DNA from: Streptomyces sp. NBC_01142
Lineage (GTDB): Bacteria > Actinomycetota > Actinomycetes > Streptomycetales > Streptomycetaceae
Direction of reading: 5' to 3'
Assembly: GCF_026341125.1 (NCBI RefSeq)
Contig: NZ_JAPEOR010000002.1
Span: forward strand, 2,244,501-2,308,500
Length of the DNA stretch: 64,000 bases
The translations under genes and the position numbers were made by a program. The notes below the pieces were generated by a model. The model was given only the letters and a program-made list of their open reading frames with translations. It was not told the DNA's origin and searched no databases. Of this stretch, positions 23,352 through 33,617 are shown piece after piece (position 1 is the stretch's first letter; every line of letters starts with the position of its first letter).

Positions 23352-24149
23352 ATGACTGCGACGCAGTTTAGCGCGCCCGTGTCCGCGCGCGCCGAGACCG
23401 ACCCTCATGCCGGCGTGATCCACGTCCGGCACCGCCACGACTCCGGCTTCACCGTCGTCGGCAACCACCTCGCCCAGCACCGTGAGCTCTCCGCCGTCGC
23501 GATCGGCATCGGTGTCCACATCCAGTCCCTCCCGGACGGCTCCCGCGTCGGCATCGCGCAGCTCGTCGAGCGCTTCCCGGAGGGCGAGGTCCGTATCGGC
23601 CGCGCGCTGCGGGAGTTGGAGGCCGCCGGATACCTGGAGCGGCGGCGCGAGCGGGTAGCCGGTGGGCGGGTCGTGACCCGTACGACCTGGTACGAGAAGC
23701 CGGGCGCCCCGCCCGTCGCCGCGCAGGTCCCGGCCGAGCCGGGGCCCGTACCCGCGCCCGTACGCACAGAGGCACCGCGGCCGGAGCCCGGTGATCCGCT
23801 CGCCGCCGGACTTCTCGCGGGGCTCCGCCGCCAGGACCCCCGGCTGCTGCTCTCCGAGCGGGATGTCCGCCGCCTCGCCCCCGCCGTCCGCATCTGGCTC
23901 GACCGCGGCGTCGGTCCCGCACAGGTCGCCCGCACACTCACCGGGGACCTCCCGGCGGGGATCATCCGGCGCCCGGCGGGACTCCTGGCCCACCGGCTCA
24001 CCCAGTGGCTGCCACCCGTGCTGCCCGCGGCTCCGGCATCGGCCGCCCCGCCCGACCCATTCCAGACCTGCGACGGCTGCGAGCGAGCCTTCCGGGCCCC
24101 GGAGCCGGGCCGCTGCAGCGACTGTCCTCCGGCGACCCGCGCCGCGTGA
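23352..24149 (+). CDS. Helix-turn-helix protein with C-terminal Cys4 motif
   Basis: 265 aa. An N-terminal winged-helix region (about 30-105) has GFTVVGNHLAQHRELSAVAIGIGVHIQSL and RVGIAQLVERFPEGEVRIGRALRELEAAGYL, like DNA-binding domains of actinobacterial HTH and replication-initiator-like regulators. A Pro/Ala linker, an Arg-rich helical region (GLRRQDPRLLLSERDV) and a C-terminal CDGC-x-CSDC motif that could bind zinc follow. The ATG at 23352 has only a weak GGGC upstream. Such proteins are abundant in streptomycetes and mostly unstudied; target unknown. Confidence 0.72.
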   Translation: MTATQFSAPVSARAETDPHAGVIHVRHRHDSGFTVVGNHLAQHRELSAVAIGIGVHIQSLPDGSRVGIAQLVERFPEGEVRIGRALRELEAAGYLERRRERVAGGRVVTRTTWYEKPGAPPVAAQVPAEPGPVPAPVRTEAPRPEPGDPLAAGLLAGLRRQDPRLLLSERDVRRLAPAVRIWLDRGVGPAQVARTLTGDLPAGIIRRPAGLLAHRLTQWLPPVLPAAPASAAPPDPFQTCDGCERAFRAPEPGRCSDCPPATRAA

Positions 24150-24376
24150 GCGTCCGCAGGGTGAGCCCGCATTCAACGAGGCCACTGACCAACAAGGCCA
24201 CTTGCTCCGTGAAGGTTTCTCCCGGAGCCTTCCGACCGGCCTGCTGGAATCGGCCATGGCCCGCCTGACCCGCCAGGTCGAGCCGGAGATCCCCGCGATG
24301 TGAGGAGGGGTCGCCGACACTGGGTCGTGAACCGGAGGCTCAGCACGACGAAGCGTCAGCACGAGAGGACACTCCC

Positions 24377-25243
24377 ATGGCTCCAGTCATCGCAGTCACC
24401 GGAGCGAGCGGCCGCGTCGGCGTGCGGGTCGCGCGGCGGCTGGCCGAGCGGGAGGTGAGCACCCGTCTGCTGGGCCGTGATCCCGCGCGGCTGGCCCAGC
24501 TGACCGGTTCCGTCAAAGCGCCGCCCGCCGACTACGGGGACAGCGCGGCCATGCAGCGCGCACTGGAGGGTGCGGACACGCTCTTCCTGGTCTCCGCGCA
24601 CGAGGCGGCCGACCGGGTGCGGGAGCATGTCAGTGCCGTGGACGCCGCCGTCGCCGCAGGAGTCGGGCGGATCGTGTACATCTCCTTCATGGGCGCCACG
24701 CCCGACGCCACCTTCACCTTCGCCCGCGACCACTTCCACACCGAGGAGCACATCCGCGCCTCGGGGGTGCGCCACACCTTCCTGCGGGACAACTTCTATC
24801 TCGCCGCGATCCCGGCGCTGGCCGGGGCCGACGGGGTGATCCGCGGGCCGGCGGGCGAAGGGCGGGTCGCCGCCGTCGCGCACGAGGACATCGCGGACGT
24901 CGCCGCGGCCGTGCTGCTGGGCGAGGGGCACGACGGGGCCACGTACGACATCACCGGGCCCGAGGCGTTCTCCCTTGCCGAGGCCGCCGCCGAACTGAGC
25001 CGCGCTGCCGGGCGCACGGTGCGCTACGTGGCCGAGACACGCGAGGACGCCTACGCCTCGCGGGCCGAGTACGGCGCAGAGCAGTGGGAGGTGGCCGGCT
25101 GGGTGTCGTCGTACGAGGCGATGGCCACCGGCGAGATGGCCACCGTCTCCGATGTCGTACCGCGGCTGACCGGCCATCCGGCCAGGACCCTCGCCCAGTT
25201 CCTGAAGGAGAACCCGGACAGCTACCGGCATCTCCTCCCCTAG
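24377..25243 (+). CDS. NmrA/QorB-like atypical SDR, NAD(P)-binding
   Basis: 288 aa, ATG at 24377 after GAGAGGAC. Rossmann fold with IAVTGASGRVGVRVARRL and the LLGRDPARL phosphate-binding stretch. VYISFMGATPDATF holds the place of the catalytic serine/tyrosine region but lacks the YxxxK motif, as in NmrA-like sensors and QorB quinone reductases. A helical C-terminal substrate region ends with LAQFLKENP. Function may be a redox sensor or a quinone/aldehyde reductase. The gene stands alone, with 227 nt of unassigned DNA upstream. Confidence 0.82.
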   Translation: MAPVIAVTGASGRVGVRVARRLAEREVSTRLLGRDPARLAQLTGSVKAPPADYGDSAAMQRALEGADTLFLVSAHEAADRVREHVSAVDAAVAAGVGRIVYISFMGATPDATFTFARDHFHTEEHIRASGVRHTFLRDNFYLAAIPALAGADGVIRGPAGEGRVAAVAHEDIADVAAAVLLGEGHDGATYDITGPEAFSLAEAAAELSRAAGRTVRYVAETREDAYASRAEYGAEQWEVAGWVSSYEAMATGEMATVSDVVPRLTGHPARTLAQFLKENPDSYRHLLP

Positions 25244-25368
25244 CTCCTTCGGCCAGGCCATGTCCGGACGATCATCCGATGCGTCGGGGCCGGATCATCG
25301 CGGTGATCAACGGGTGCCGTGGCGGTCGTGGACGGGAGCACCGGATGCGACGTGGCTAGCATGACGGG

Positions 25369-25524
25369 ATGAGCGACGACACGTCCGATGACGCCACCTA
25401 CAGCCCATCGCCGACCTCGCGGTCCGGGAAGCCCATATCGCTGCGTACGCTCAGGCGTGCGACCCGCTGGGAGATGTTCGGCCTTCTCCTTGTGCTGCTC
25501 ATCCTCGTCTTCGTCTTCGCCTAG
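25369..25524 (+). CDS. Small single-pass membrane protein (51 aa)
   Basis: A 51-codon gene. An acidic/polar N-terminus (MSDDTSDDATYS) leads to a basic stretch (RTLRRATRW) and then one C-terminal transmembrane helix (MFGLLLVLLILVFVFA) ending at the stop, so it is a tail-anchored type with N-terminus inside. A -10-like TAGCAT at 25357-25362 lies 6 nt before the ATG and no ribosome site is present, pointing to a leaderless message. Family unknown. Confidence 0.65.
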   Translation: MSDDTSDDATYSPSPTSRSGKPISLRTLRRATRWEMFGLLLVLLILVFVFA

Positions 25525-25552
25525 CCCGCTTCCTTCGGCCGCTTCAGCTCCT

Positions 25553-26182
25553 TCAGCGACGCGTCGGCGCGGCGGCCGGCAGCGGGGGCAGGTCCGCGTG
25601 GCGGACGGTGAAGCCGCCCGTCCGGACCGGGGCGAAGGGCGCCGGCGCCATGCAGGTGCCGACCTTGGCCTGGACGGCCTCGCCCTTGTCGTCGGTGTCC
25701 AGGTTGCTCACGCCCCAGTGGAAGCCGAAGCGGTCGCGGTCACCGCCCTTGCCCGTGCCGTCGTAGACGCTGAAGCCCCGCCGCTTGCCGACCCAGTCGG
25801 CGACCTCGGGGTCGGCCCGGGTGATGACGGCCGTGAACGACGCGGTCCTGCCGCCGGTGACCAGGCAGTCGACCGTGCCCTCCGCCCGTACGGTCTTGTT
25901 CTCGGCGGCGAACCAGTGGGAGATCTTGACCGTTCCGCGGGCATCGGTGGGCAGGCCCGTGGGCAGGCCGGGCAGCGGCTTGGAGAACGGGACGGCCCGG
26001 GCGTCGAAGCTGAAGCGGATGTCGTCGTTCGGCGAGTAGGCGTAGTCGATGCGTGCCGAGCCGCTGATGCTTGCCGTCTTTTCCGGGGCGGGGGTGGTGG
26101 CGGAGGCCGAGGAGGAGATTCCGGCGAGGGCGGCCAGTGCCGCGGTGGCAGCGAGGGCGGTCGTGACGGTCCTGCGGTTCAT
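25553..26182 (-). CDS. Secreted protein of unknown function
   Basis: 209 aa from the ATG at 26182, preceded by AAGGGAG. Signal peptide about 1-28 (NRRTVTTALAATAALAALAG, ASA). The mature part has beta-rich segments: RIDYAYSPNDDIRFSFDARA, GTVKISHWFAAENKT, VDCLVTGGRTASFTAVITRA and GFHWGVSNLD. There are two cysteines and no anchor motif, so it is probably released. No family recognised with confidence. Two 18-nt direct repeats lie upstream. Confidence 0.78.
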   Translation of the reverse strand: MNRRTVTTALAATAALAALAGISSSASATTPAPEKTASISGSARIDYAYSPNDDIRFSFDARAVPFSKPLPGLPTGLPTDARGTVKISHWFAAENKTVRAEGTVDCLVTGGRTASFTAVITRADPEVADWVGKRRGFSVYDGTGKGGDRDRFGFHWGVSNLDTDDKGEAVQAKVGTCMAPAPFAPVRTGGFTVRHADLPPLPAAAPTRR

Positions 26183-26203
26183 GATGAACTCCCTTGATCC
26201 GAC

Positions 26204-26255
26204 TGGTTCGACGCCGTGTTGTCCGAGTGATTCGACCTGGTTCGACGCCGTGTTG
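26204..26255. repeat. 18-nt direct repeat upstream of the secreted-protein gene
   Basis: Exact copies of TGGTTCGACGCCGTGTTG at 26204-26221 and 26238-26255, 34 nt apart, in the divergent gap between the secreted-protein gene and the histidine kinase gene. Possibly a regulator-binding pair. Confidence 0.7.
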
Positions 26256-26389
26256 CGATGCCTCAAATCTGCTCCAGGGGACCGACCCGCGGCCATCTGC
26301 CGATCAGCGGATCGTGGTGGCGGGCGGGGGCCCGGCCTCTGCCGTTCGGCAGAGGGTGCCGACGCGCCGCCCTCCCTAAGATCAACTGC

Positions 26390-27457
26390 GTGAATGTCAT
26401 AGGCATCGGATCCGTGGCCGCGGCCGTCGCGCTGCTGCCGTGGGTGGCAGCCCGCCGCTCACGCATCCGCAACCGGCTCGCCCTCCCCGTCGCCCTGGCC
26501 GGTGTCCTCTCGCTGGCGACCACCGTCGCCGCCACTACGCCGAAGACAGAAGGGGCCTCGCTGTGGCGGCTCGTCGAGATGACCGCCCTGTCCGCGCTGC
26601 TGACCGCGGTGTTCCGCTGGGCTCCCGTACGGCAGGCGGTTCCGGCCGTTGTGATCGTCTGGCTCGCCGTCGCGGTGTGGACCCTGCCGCTGATGCCCTC
26701 CGGCTCGTTCCTGGAGCGGGTCGGCGCCCTCGCCTTCTGGTCTCTGCCCACGGCGGGCGCGGCCGTAGCGGGCGGCTACCCGCGCCTGATGGAGGAACGC
26801 CGGCGGCAGGCGGTCCTCGCGGCACGGCGGACCCAGCAGCTCCACATCGCCCGCGATCTCCATGACTTCGTCGCCCATGACATCGGCGGCATCGTGGTGC
26901 AGGCGCAGGCGGCGCAGTATGTCGCCGCCTCCGACCCGCACCAGGCGGGCCCCGCCCTGGAACGTATCGAGAAGGCCGGGCTGAACGCGCTCGCCTCCCT
27001 GGACCGCATGGTGGGAATGCTCCACGGCGGAAGCGTGGAGCCGCTGCCGGGACTGGATCAACTCCCTTCCCTCGTCGAGCGGTTCACGGCTGCCGGGACC
27101 ACCGCCGCCCACCTCCTGCTCGCGCCCGGGGCGGCGGACACGATGACGCGCGATGCCGGGGCGACGGCCTACCGCGTGGTCGTCGAAGGCCTGACCAATG
27201 TCCGCCGGCACGCACCGGCCGCCACGCGGGTGGACGTCACCCTCACCGCCATACGCCTGCCGGACGGCTCCCCCGCCGTCGAGGTCCGGGTGACCAACGA
27301 CCGCGGGACGGCCCGGCCACGCCCACGGCTCGGGAGGGGCGGGCACGGACTGACCGGGCTGCGCGAGCGGGTGCAGGCGGCAGGGGGCACGCTGTCGGCC
27401 GGTCCGCACGACGGCGGGTGGCGGCTGACGGCCGTACTCCCGGCGGGTGGATCATGA
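26390..27457 (+). CDS. Two-component sensor histidine kinase (NarL/HisKA_3 type)
   Basis: 355 aa from the GTG at 26390. Four hydrophobic helices (about 1-130) form the sensor. The dimerisation box RTQQLHIARDLHDFVAHDIGG carries the phospho-acceptor His (HDFVAHD, HisKA_3). A GHKL ATPase domain follows with VVEGLTNVRRHA (N box) and GRGGHGLTGLRERV (G box). It phosphorylates the coupled response regulator. A -10-like TAAGAT at 26377-26382 lies 7 nt before the start and there is no ribosome site, so a leaderless message is likely. Ends in ATGA overlap with the regulator. The signal is unknown. Confidence 0.9.
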   Translation: MNVIGIGSVAAAVALLPWVAARRSRIRNRLALPVALAGVLSLATTVAATTPKTEGASLWRLVEMTALSALLTAVFRWAPVRQAVPAVVIVWLAVAVWTLPLMPSGSFLERVGALAFWSLPTAGAAVAGGYPRLMEERRRQAVLAARRTQQLHIARDLHDFVAHDIGGIVVQAQAAQYVAASDPHQAGPALERIEKAGLNALASLDRMVGMLHGGSVEPLPGLDQLPSLVERFTAAGTTAAHLLLAPGAADTMTRDAGATAYRVVVEGLTNVRRHAPAATRVDVTLTAIRLPDGSPAVEVRVTNDRGTARPRPRLGRGGHGLTGLRERVQAAGGTLSAGPHDGGWRLTAVLPAGGS

Positions 27458-28128
27458 ACGACATGACCACCCGCATACTGCTGGCCGACGACCAGGACGA
27501 CGTACGCAGCGGCTTCCGCCTCGTCCTCGACTCCCAGCCGGACATGACCGTCGTCGGCGAGGCCGCGGACGGCGCCGCCGCACTGGACCTGGCGCGCCGC
27601 CTGCGGCCGGACGTCGTCCTGGCGGACATCCGCATGCCGCGCCTCGACGGCCTGGAGCTGACCCGGCTGCTCGCCGGACCGGAGGCCGCGGAGCCGACCC
27701 GGGTCGTCGTGGTCACCACCTTCGACCTCGACGACTATGTGCATACGGCGCTGAGCAACGGCGCCTGCGGCTTTCTGCTGAAACGGTCGGGCCCCGCGCT
27801 GCTGATCGAGGGGGTCCGAGCGGCGATGGCGGGGGACGCGCTGATCAGTCCGCAGATCACCGTACGGCTGCTGCGGCAGCTGACCGCTCCCCCGGCGTCG
27901 GCGTCACCGGCGCCCGCGCGCCCCAACCCGCTCACCGAGCGCGAACAGGACATCGTCCGCCTGATCGCGCGCGGCTGCACCAACGCCGAGATCGGGGCCG
28001 AGCTCTTCATCTCGGCGGGCACGGCGAAGACCCATGTCGCCAACATCCAGGCGAAGCTGGACGTACGGAACAGGGTCGCCATCGCCGCCTGGGCATGGGC
28101 GACGGGCCTGGTGGAGCCGGGCGCCTGA
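27454..28128 (+). CDS. NarL/LuxR-family response regulator
   Basis: 224 aa, ATG at 27454 within the kinase stop (ATGA). Receiver domain: RILLADDQDDVRSGF (acid pocket), phospho-acceptor Asp in DVVLADIRMPRLDG, and VVTTFDLDDYV with FLLKR (conserved Lys). LuxR helix-turn-helix: PLTEREQDIVRLIARGCTNAEIGAELFISAGTAKTHVANIQAKL. It partners the preceding kinase. The stop lies 3 nt from the stop of convergent hutI, and no terminator is seen between them. Confidence 0.93.
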   Translation: MNDMTTRILLADDQDDVRSGFRLVLDSQPDMTVVGEAADGAAALDLARRLRPDVVLADIRMPRLDGLELTRLLAGPEAAEPTRVVVVTTFDLDDYVHTALSNGACGFLLKRSGPALLIEGVRAAMAGDALISPQITVRLLRQLTAPPASASPAPARPNPLTEREQDIVRLIARGCTNAEIGAELFISAGTAKTHVANIQAKLDVRNRVAIAAWAWATGLVEPGA

Positions 28129-28131
28129 AGC

Positions 28132-29301
28132 TCAGACCTCGCGTACCCCGCGTCGCCAGACCACCGAGACCAGCGGAACGCCCGGCCGGTAGGCGAGGTG
28201 GACATGGCTCGGGGCGTCCAGGAGCGCGAGGTCGGCGCGCGCGCCGGGGGTGATGCGTCCGACATCCTCCCGGCGAAGGGCCTGGGCGCCGCCCGCCGTG
28301 GCGGACCAGATCGCCTCGTCCGGGGTCATCTTCATGTCGCGTACGGCGAGAGCGATGCAGAACGGCATCGAGGACGTGAACGACGAGCCGGGGTTGCAGT
28401 CCGTGGAGAGCGCGACGGTCGCACCCGCGTCGAGGAGCCGGCGCGCGTCGGGCCACTCGGCGCGGGTGGAGAACTCCGCGCCCGGGAGCAGCGTCGCGAC
28501 GGTCGCGCCGTGGGCGAGGGCGTCGACGTCCGCGTCGGTGAGGTGGGTGCAGTGGTCGGCGGAGGCGGCGTCGAGTTCGACGGCAAGCTGCACGCCGGGG
28601 CCGTACGAGAGCTGGTTGGCGTGGACGCGGGGGTGCAGGCCCCTGGCCTTGCCCGCGGTGAGGATCGCGCGGGCCTGGTCGCCGTCGAAGGCGCCCTTCT
28701 CGCAGAAGACGTCGACCCAACGGGCGTACGGAGCACAGGCGTCGAGCATCTCGCCGGTGACGAGGGCGACGTAGCCGGCGGGGTCGTCGGCGTAGTCGGG
28801 GGAGACGATGTGTGCGCCGAGGTAGGTGACTTCGTCGGTGTGTTCCTGCGCGATCCGCAGGGCGCGGGCCTCGTCCTGGACCGTCAGGCCGTAGCCGGAC
28901 TTGGTCTCGAAGGTGGTGGTGCCCTGGCGCAGCGCCTCGGCCATGTAGGTCGCGACGTTGGCGCTGAGCTCGGCGTCGGTGGCGGCGCGGGTCGCGGCGA
29001 CGGTGGTACGGATGCCGCCGGCGGAGTAGGCGCGCCCGGACATGCGGGCGTTGAACTCCTTGGTGCGGTCGCCGGCGAAGACGAGGTGGGAGTGGGAGTC
29101 CACGAACCCGGGGATGAGGGCGCGGCCGGTGGCGTCGTACGCGGTGTCGGCGGCGGGGGCGTCCTGGGTTCGGCCGACCCAGGCGATGCGGTCGCCGTCG
29201 ATGACGACGGCCGCGTCTTCGAGCAGCCCGAGAGGGCCTTCGCCGAGGGCGGGGTCGTTGGTGACGAGGCTGCCGATGTTGGTGATCAGTGTGGTGCGCA
29301 T
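28132..29301 (-). CDS. hutI: Imidazolonepropionase
   Basis: 389 aa, ATG at 29301 with GAGAGGAA upstream. Amidohydrolase fold: the metal site [15 protein letters not shown] has His70 and His72, [12 protein letters not shown] is the substrate loop, and [10 protein letters not shown] (metal His) plus [14 protein letters not shown] (catalytic Asp) follow. It hydrolyses 4-imidazolone-5-propanoate to N-formimidoyl-L-glutamate, the third step of histidine breakdown, in the cytoplasm. Last gene of the hut operon. Length is typical. Confidence 0.96.
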   Translation of the reverse strand: MRTTLITNIGSLVTNDPALGEGPLGLLEDAAVVIDGDRIAWVGRTQDAPAADTAYDATGRALIPGFVDSHSHLVFAGDRTKEFNARMSGRAYSAGGIRTTVAATRAATDAELSANVATYMAEALRQGTTTFETKSGYGLTVQDEARALRIAQEHTDEVTYLGAHIVSPDYADDPAGYVALVTGEMLDACAPYARWVDVFCEKGAFDGDQARAILTAGKARGLHPRVHANQLSYGPGVQLAVELDAASADHCTHLTDADVDALAHGATVATLLPGAEFSTRAEWPDARRLLDAGATVALSTDCNPGSSFTSSMPFCIALAVRDMKMTPDEAIWSATAGGAQALRREDVGRITPGARADLALLDAPSHVHLAYRPGVPLVSVVWRRGVREV

Positions 29302-29329
29302 GGGTTCCTCTCGGTGGGGGGTTGCAGCG

Positions 29330-30682
29330 TCACGAACGCAGGGCGGCGATCGCCTCCGACAGCGCCGACGCCACGTCCGGCACCAGCACATGGGATCCGT
29401 CCCGGACCACCTGACGGCCCGCCACCACCGTGTGGCGCACATCCGCCGCCGTCGCCGCGAACACCGCCGTCTCCGCGCCCAGGCGCGGCAGCGGTCCCGC
29501 CGTGCGGACCGAGTCCAGTGCCACCGTCGCGAAGTCCGCGAGCGCACCCGCCTCGATGCTGCCCGCGCCGTCCCAGCCCAGGGCCGCGTGGCCGTCGGCC
29601 GTGGCGGCGCGGAGCAGGGCCGCTGCGGTCCAGTGGCCGCGGGTGCGGGTGCGCAGGCGTTCGTCGAGTTCCATCGCGCGCGCCTCCTCGAGGAGGTCGA
29701 TCACCGCGTGGCTGTCGCTGCCGAGCGAGAGCGGGGAGCCCGCCCGCTGCAGTGCGGCGGCCGGGCCGATGCCGTCGGCCAGGTCGCGTTCCGTCGTCGG
29801 GCACATACAGGTGCCGGTGTTCGTACCGCCGAGGAGCGCGATGTCCATGTCGGTGAGGTGCGTGTTGTGGACGCCGGTCGTGCGCGGGCCCAGGACCCCG
29901 TGGTCGGCGAGCAGCCGGGTGGGGGTGCAGCCGTGGGCCGCCCGGCAGGCGTCGTTCTCCGCGGTCTGTTCGGAGAGGTGGACATGGAGCGGGGCGTTCC
30001 GGGACGCCGCCCACTCGGCGACGGTGCTCAACTGCCCTGCGGGCACTGCCCGTACGGAGTGGATCGCCGCGCCGATACGGGCGTGGTCGCTGTCCTTGAG
30101 CGCCGACGCCCGCTCCGCCCACGCCTCCGCCGTGCCGTCGGAGAAGCGGAGCTGGTGCTGGTTGGGGGCCTGGCCGCTGTGTTTGTTCTTGATGGCCGAC
30201 GACAGATACGCCGTGTCCAGCAGCGTGATCCGGATTCCCGCGTCCGCCGCCGCCGCGATCAGCGCCTCGCCCATCGCGTTCGGGTCGGCGTAGGCGCCAC
30301 CCCCGGGCGCGTGGTGCACATAGTGGAACTCGCCCACCGCCGTGATCCCGGCCAGCGCCATCTCCGCGTACACCGCACGGGCGAGCGAGAAGTACGTTTC
30401 CGGGGTCAGCCGGGACGCGACCTGGTACATCACCTCGCGCCAGGTCCAGAACGTCCCCGACCCCACCTGCACCGTGGACCGCAGCGCCCGGTGGAACGCG
30501 TGCGAGTGCGCGTTGGCCAGGCCCGGGATCGTCAGGCCGCGCAGGGGTACGGCCCCCTGCGGCGGGGCCTCGGCCCCCGTGCGTACCTCGGTGATCCGTC
30601 CGTCGGTCACGGACACCGCCACACCCGGCTCGACATGTGTGTCGAGCCAGGCGTGCTCCAGCCAGTACGTCGTCACCTGCAC
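29330..30682 (-). CDS. hutF: Formimidoylglutamate deiminase
   Basis: 450 aa, GTG start at 30682, overlapping the M20 gene stop by 10 nt. Amidohydrolase with metal ligands in [11 protein letters not shown] (His59, His61), [12 protein letters not shown] and [10 protein letters not shown]; the EFHYVHH stretch is typical of HutF. It converts N-formimidoyl-glutamate to N-formyl-glutamate plus ammonia, marking the five-step histidine route that needs a deformylase next. The neighbouring M20 enzyme is the candidate for that step. Confidence 0.94.
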   Translation of the reverse strand: MQVTTYWLEHAWLDTHVEPGVAVSVTDGRITEVRTGAEAPPQGAVPLRGLTIPGLANAHSHAFHRALRSTVQVGSGTFWTWREVMYQVASRLTPETYFSLARAVYAEMALAGITAVGEFHYVHHAPGGGAYADPNAMGEALIAAAADAGIRITLLDTAYLSSAIKNKHSGQAPNQHQLRFSDGTAEAWAERASALKDSDHARIGAAIHSVRAVPAGQLSTVAEWAASRNAPLHVHLSEQTAENDACRAAHGCTPTRLLADHGVLGPRTTGVHNTHLTDMDIALLGGTNTGTCMCPTTERDLADGIGPAAALQRAGSPLSLGSDSHAVIDLLEEARAMELDERLRTRTRGHWTAAALLRAATADGHAALGWDGAGSIEAGALADFATVALDSVRTAGPLPRLGAETAVFAATAADVRHTVVAGRQVVRDGSHVLVPDVASALSEAIAALRS

Positions 30683-31956
30683 GCGAGCCCTTCCAGTACG
30701 TCGGCGAGTGCGAGCACCCCGGCCACGCAGTCGTCCTCCGCCGCGAACTCGGCCGGGGAGTGCGAGACACCCGTGGGGTTCCGTACGAACAGCATGGCGG
30801 TCGGAATGGAACCGGACAGAATACCCGCGTCGTGTCCGGCGCCCGTGCCGAGCACGGGGATCCGGCCGCCCAGGATCTTGTTCAGCTCGTCGCGCAGCGC
30901 ATGCTCGAACTCGATCACGGGGGTGAAGGACTCGCGGACGATGTTCAGGTCGACGCCGTCGCGCTCGGCCCGCTCCTTGGCGGCCTGCTCGATCGCTGCG
31001 ACGACCGTGTCGAGCGAGGCCTGGTCGGGGGCGCGGGAGTCCAGCCAGCCGCGGACGAGCGACGGGATGGCGTTGACGCCGTTCGGCTCGACGGAGATCT
31101 TGCCGAACGTGGCGACCGCGCCCGCGAGTTCGGCCTCGCGGCGGGCGGCGAGGACCGTCTCGGCATACGTCAGCATCGGGTCGCGGCGGTCGACGAGCCG
31201 TGTGGTGCCCGCGTGATTGGCCTCGCCGTGGAAGTCGAACCGCCAGCGGCCGTGCGGCCAGATCGCGGAGGCGATGCCGACGGGGTCGTTCGACAGGTCG
31301 AGCGCCCGGCCCTGCTCGACATGGAGCTCGACGAACGCGCCGATGCGGGCGAGCCGCTCGGGGTCGGGGCCGATCGCGGACGGGTCGTATCCGGCCGCCT
31401 CCATGGCCCGGGGCAGGCTGATCCCGTCGCCGTCCTTCAGTGCGTACGCCTTCTCCGCGGTGAGCTGTCCGGAGGCGAGGCGCGAGCCGACGCAGGCGAG
31501 GCCGAAGCGCGCGCCCTCCTCGTCGCCGAAGTTGCCGATGGCGAGCGGCCTGGTGAGCTCGGCTCCCCTGCGGCGGAGTTCGTCGAGCGCGGCAAAGGAG
31601 GAAACGACACCGAGGGGGCCGTCGAAGGCGCCTCCGTCGGGGACGGAGTCGAGGTGGGAGCCGGTGACGACGGCGTCACCGGCGAGGGGGTCGCCGAGCC
31701 AGGCCCACTGGTTGCCGTTGCGGTCGAGCTCGTAGGTCAGGCCGCGGGATTCGGCCTGGGCCTTGAACCAGGCGCGGCAGTCGGCGTCGGCGGCGGTCCA
31801 GGCGTAGCGGCGGTAGCCGCGGGTGGAGGTGTCGCGCCCGATGGGGGCGAGGTCCTGCCACATCCGGTGGAAGGAGTCCCCGGCCCCGCCCCTTCCCGCA
31901 GCATCGATATGCGGCTGCGCCGCGTGGGCGGGGCGGGGGAACGTCTCCTCGGTCAC
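30673..31956 (-). CDS. M20-family amidohydrolase (allantoate amidohydrolase-like) in the hut operon
   Basis: 427 aa, GTG at 31956 overlapping hutU as GTGA. Dinuclear metalloenzyme motifs: [15 protein letters not shown] (His101, Asp103, Asp112), GDEEGARFG (Glu146-Glu147), HVEQG, and a late GVSHSPAEF His. The family removes carbamoyl or formyl-type groups from N-substituted amino acids; close homologues are annotated allantoate amidohydrolase or N-carbamoyl-amino-acid hydrolase. Wedged between hutU and hutF with 4- and 10-nt overlaps, it probably performs the last step (N-formyl-glutamate to glutamate) in place of HutG. This is inference from context. Confidence 0.88.
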   Translation of the reverse strand: MTEETFPRPAHAAQPHIDAAGRGGAGDSFHRMWQDLAPIGRDTSTRGYRRYAWTAADADCRAWFKAQAESRGLTYELDRNGNQWAWLGDPLAGDAVVTGSHLDSVPDGGAFDGPLGVVSSFAALDELRRRGAELTRPLAIGNFGDEEGARFGLACVGSRLASGQLTAEKAYALKDGDGISLPRAMEAAGYDPSAIGPDPERLARIGAFVELHVEQGRALDLSNDPVGIASAIWPHGRWRFDFHGEANHAGTTRLVDRRDPMLTYAETVLAARREAELAGAVATFGKISVEPNGVNAIPSLVRGWLDSRAPDQASLDTVVAAIEQAAKERAERDGVDLNIVRESFTPVIEFEHALRDELNKILGGRIPVLGTGAGHDAGILSGSIPTAMLFVRNPTGVSHSPAEFAAEDDCVAGVLALADVLEGLACR

Positions 31957-33617
31957 GCCGTCCCGCCCTCGCGCATCGGGACCCGCACGCCCTTCTCGTC
32001 CGCGACCGACTCCGCGATGTCGTAACCGGCATCGACATGGCGGATGACGCCCATGCCCGGGTCGTTCGTCAGCACGCGGCGGATCTTCTCGCCCGCGAGC
32101 TTGGTGCCGTCGGCCACCGAGACCTGACCCGCGTGGATGGAGCGGCCCATACCCACGCCACCGCCGTGGTGGATCGAGACCCAGGACGCGCCCGAGGCGA
32201 CGTTGACCATGGCGTTGAGCAGCGGCCAGTCCGCGATCGCGTCGGAGCCGTCGAGCATGGCCTCCGTCTCGCGGTACGGCGATGCGACCGAGCCGCAGTC
32301 CAGGTGGTCGCGGCCGATGGCCAGGGGAGCGGCCAGCTCGCCGCTCGCCACCATGTCGTTGAAGCGCTCGCCGGCCTTGTCGCGCTCGCCGTAGCCGAGC
32401 CAGCAGATACGGGCGGGCAGGCCCTGGAAGTGGACCCTCTCCCCCGCCATCTTGATCCAGCGGTGCAGGGACTCGTTCTCCGGGAAGAGTTCGAGCATCG
32501 CCTTGTCGGTCTTGTGGATGTCCGAGGCCTCGCCGGACAGGGCTGCCCAGCGGAAGGGGCCCTTGCCCTCGCAGAAGAGCGGCCGGATGTAGGCGGGGAC
32601 GAAGCCGGGGAAGGCGAACGCCCGGTCGTATCCGGCCAGCTGGGCCTCGCCGCGGATGGAGTTGCCGTAGTCGAAGACCTCGGCGCCGGCGTCCATGAAG
32701 CCGACCATCGCCTCCACGTGCTTGGCCATGGACTCGCGGGCGCGCTGCGTGAAGTCGGCGGGCTTCTCGGCGGCGTACGAGGCCATGTCGTCGAAGTCGA
32801 CGCCGAGCGGGAGGTAGGCGAGCGGGTCGTGGGCCGAGGTCTGGTCGGTCACGATGTCGATCGGGGCGCCCTCCGCGAGCATGCGCGGGAGCAGCTCGGC
32901 GGCGTTGCCGAGCAGGCCGATGGAGAGCGGGCGGCGGGCGTCGCGGGCCTCGACGGCGAGCTGGAGCGCGTGCTCCACGGAGTCCGCGCGGACGTCCAGG
33001 TAGCGGTGCTCGATACGGCGCTCGATGGCGCGCGGGTCGACATCGATACAGATCGCGACGCCGTCGTTCATCGTCACGGCGAGCGGCTGGGCGCCGCCCA
33101 TCCCGCCGAGACCGGCCGTCAGCGTGATCGTCCCGGCCAGCGTGCCGTTGAACTTCTTGGCGGCGACGGCGGCGAACGTCTCGTACGTGCCCTGCAGAAT
33201 GCCCTGCGTGCCGATGTAGATCCACGACCCGGCGGTCATCTGGCCGTACATGGTGAGCCCGAGAGCCTCCAGCCGCCGGAACTCCTCCCAGTTCGCCCAG
33301 TCGCCGACGAGGTTGGAGTTGGCGATCAGGACCCGCGGCGCCCATTCGTGCGTCTGCATGACGCCGACCGGCCGGCCGGACTGGACGAGCATCGTCTCGT
33401 CCTGCTTCAGCGTCCGCAGCGTGCGCACCATCGCGTCGAAGGAGCGCCAGTCGCGGGCCGCCTTGCCGGTGCCGCCGTAGACGACGAGCTTGTCGGGGTG
33501 CTCGGCGACCTCGGGGTCGAGGTTGTTCTGGAGCATGCGGAGGGCGGCTTCCTGCTGCCATCCCAGGGCGCTCAGTTCCGTACCGCGCGGTGCCCGTACG
33601 GGGCGGGGTCCTGACAT
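31953..33617 (-). CDS. hutU: Urocanate hydratase
   Basis: 554 aa, full length. ATG at 33617 with GAGGAGG upstream. Standard urocanase motifs: [37 protein letters not shown], the NAD-contacting [12 protein letters not shown], a CEGKGPFRW cysteine motif and the C-terminal [19 protein letters not shown]. It converts urocanate to 4-imidazolone-5-propanoate using tightly bound NAD as electrophile. First gene of the hut operon (hutU, M20, hutF, hutI). hutH is not in the window. A nested palindrome lies upstream. Confidence 0.97.
   Translation of the reverse strand: MSGPRPVRAPRGTELSALGWQQEAALRMLQNNLDPEVAEHPDKLVVYGGTGKAARDWRSFDAMVRTLRTLKQDETMLVQSGRPVGVMQTHEWAPRVLIANSNLVGDWANWEEFRRLEALGLTMYGQMTAGSWIYIGTQGILQGTYETFAAVAAKKFNGTLAGTITLTAGLGGMGGAQPLAVTMNDGVAICIDVDPRAIERRIEHRYLDVRADSVEHALQLAVEARDARRPLSIGLLGNAAELLPRMLAEGAPIDIVTDQTSAHDPLAYLPLGVDFDDMASYAAEKPADFTQRARESMAKHVEAMVGFMDAGAEVFDYGNSIRGEAQLAGYDRAFAFPGFVPAYIRPLFCEGKGPFRWAALSGEASDIHKTDKAMLELFPENESLHRWIKMAGERVHFQGLPARICWLGYGERDKAGERFNDMVASGELAAPLAIGRDHLDCGSVASPYRETEAMLDGSDAIADWPLLNAMVNVASGASWVSIHHGGGVGMGRSIHAGQVSVADGTKLAGEKIRRVLTNDPGMGVIRHVDAGYDIAESVADEKGVRVPMREGGTA

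Noticed and set aside
24150..24303. Possible remnant of a gene after the HTH protein (frame ending at 24303)
   Set aside because: Only about 45 codons with no recognisable motif; could equally be a random open frame.
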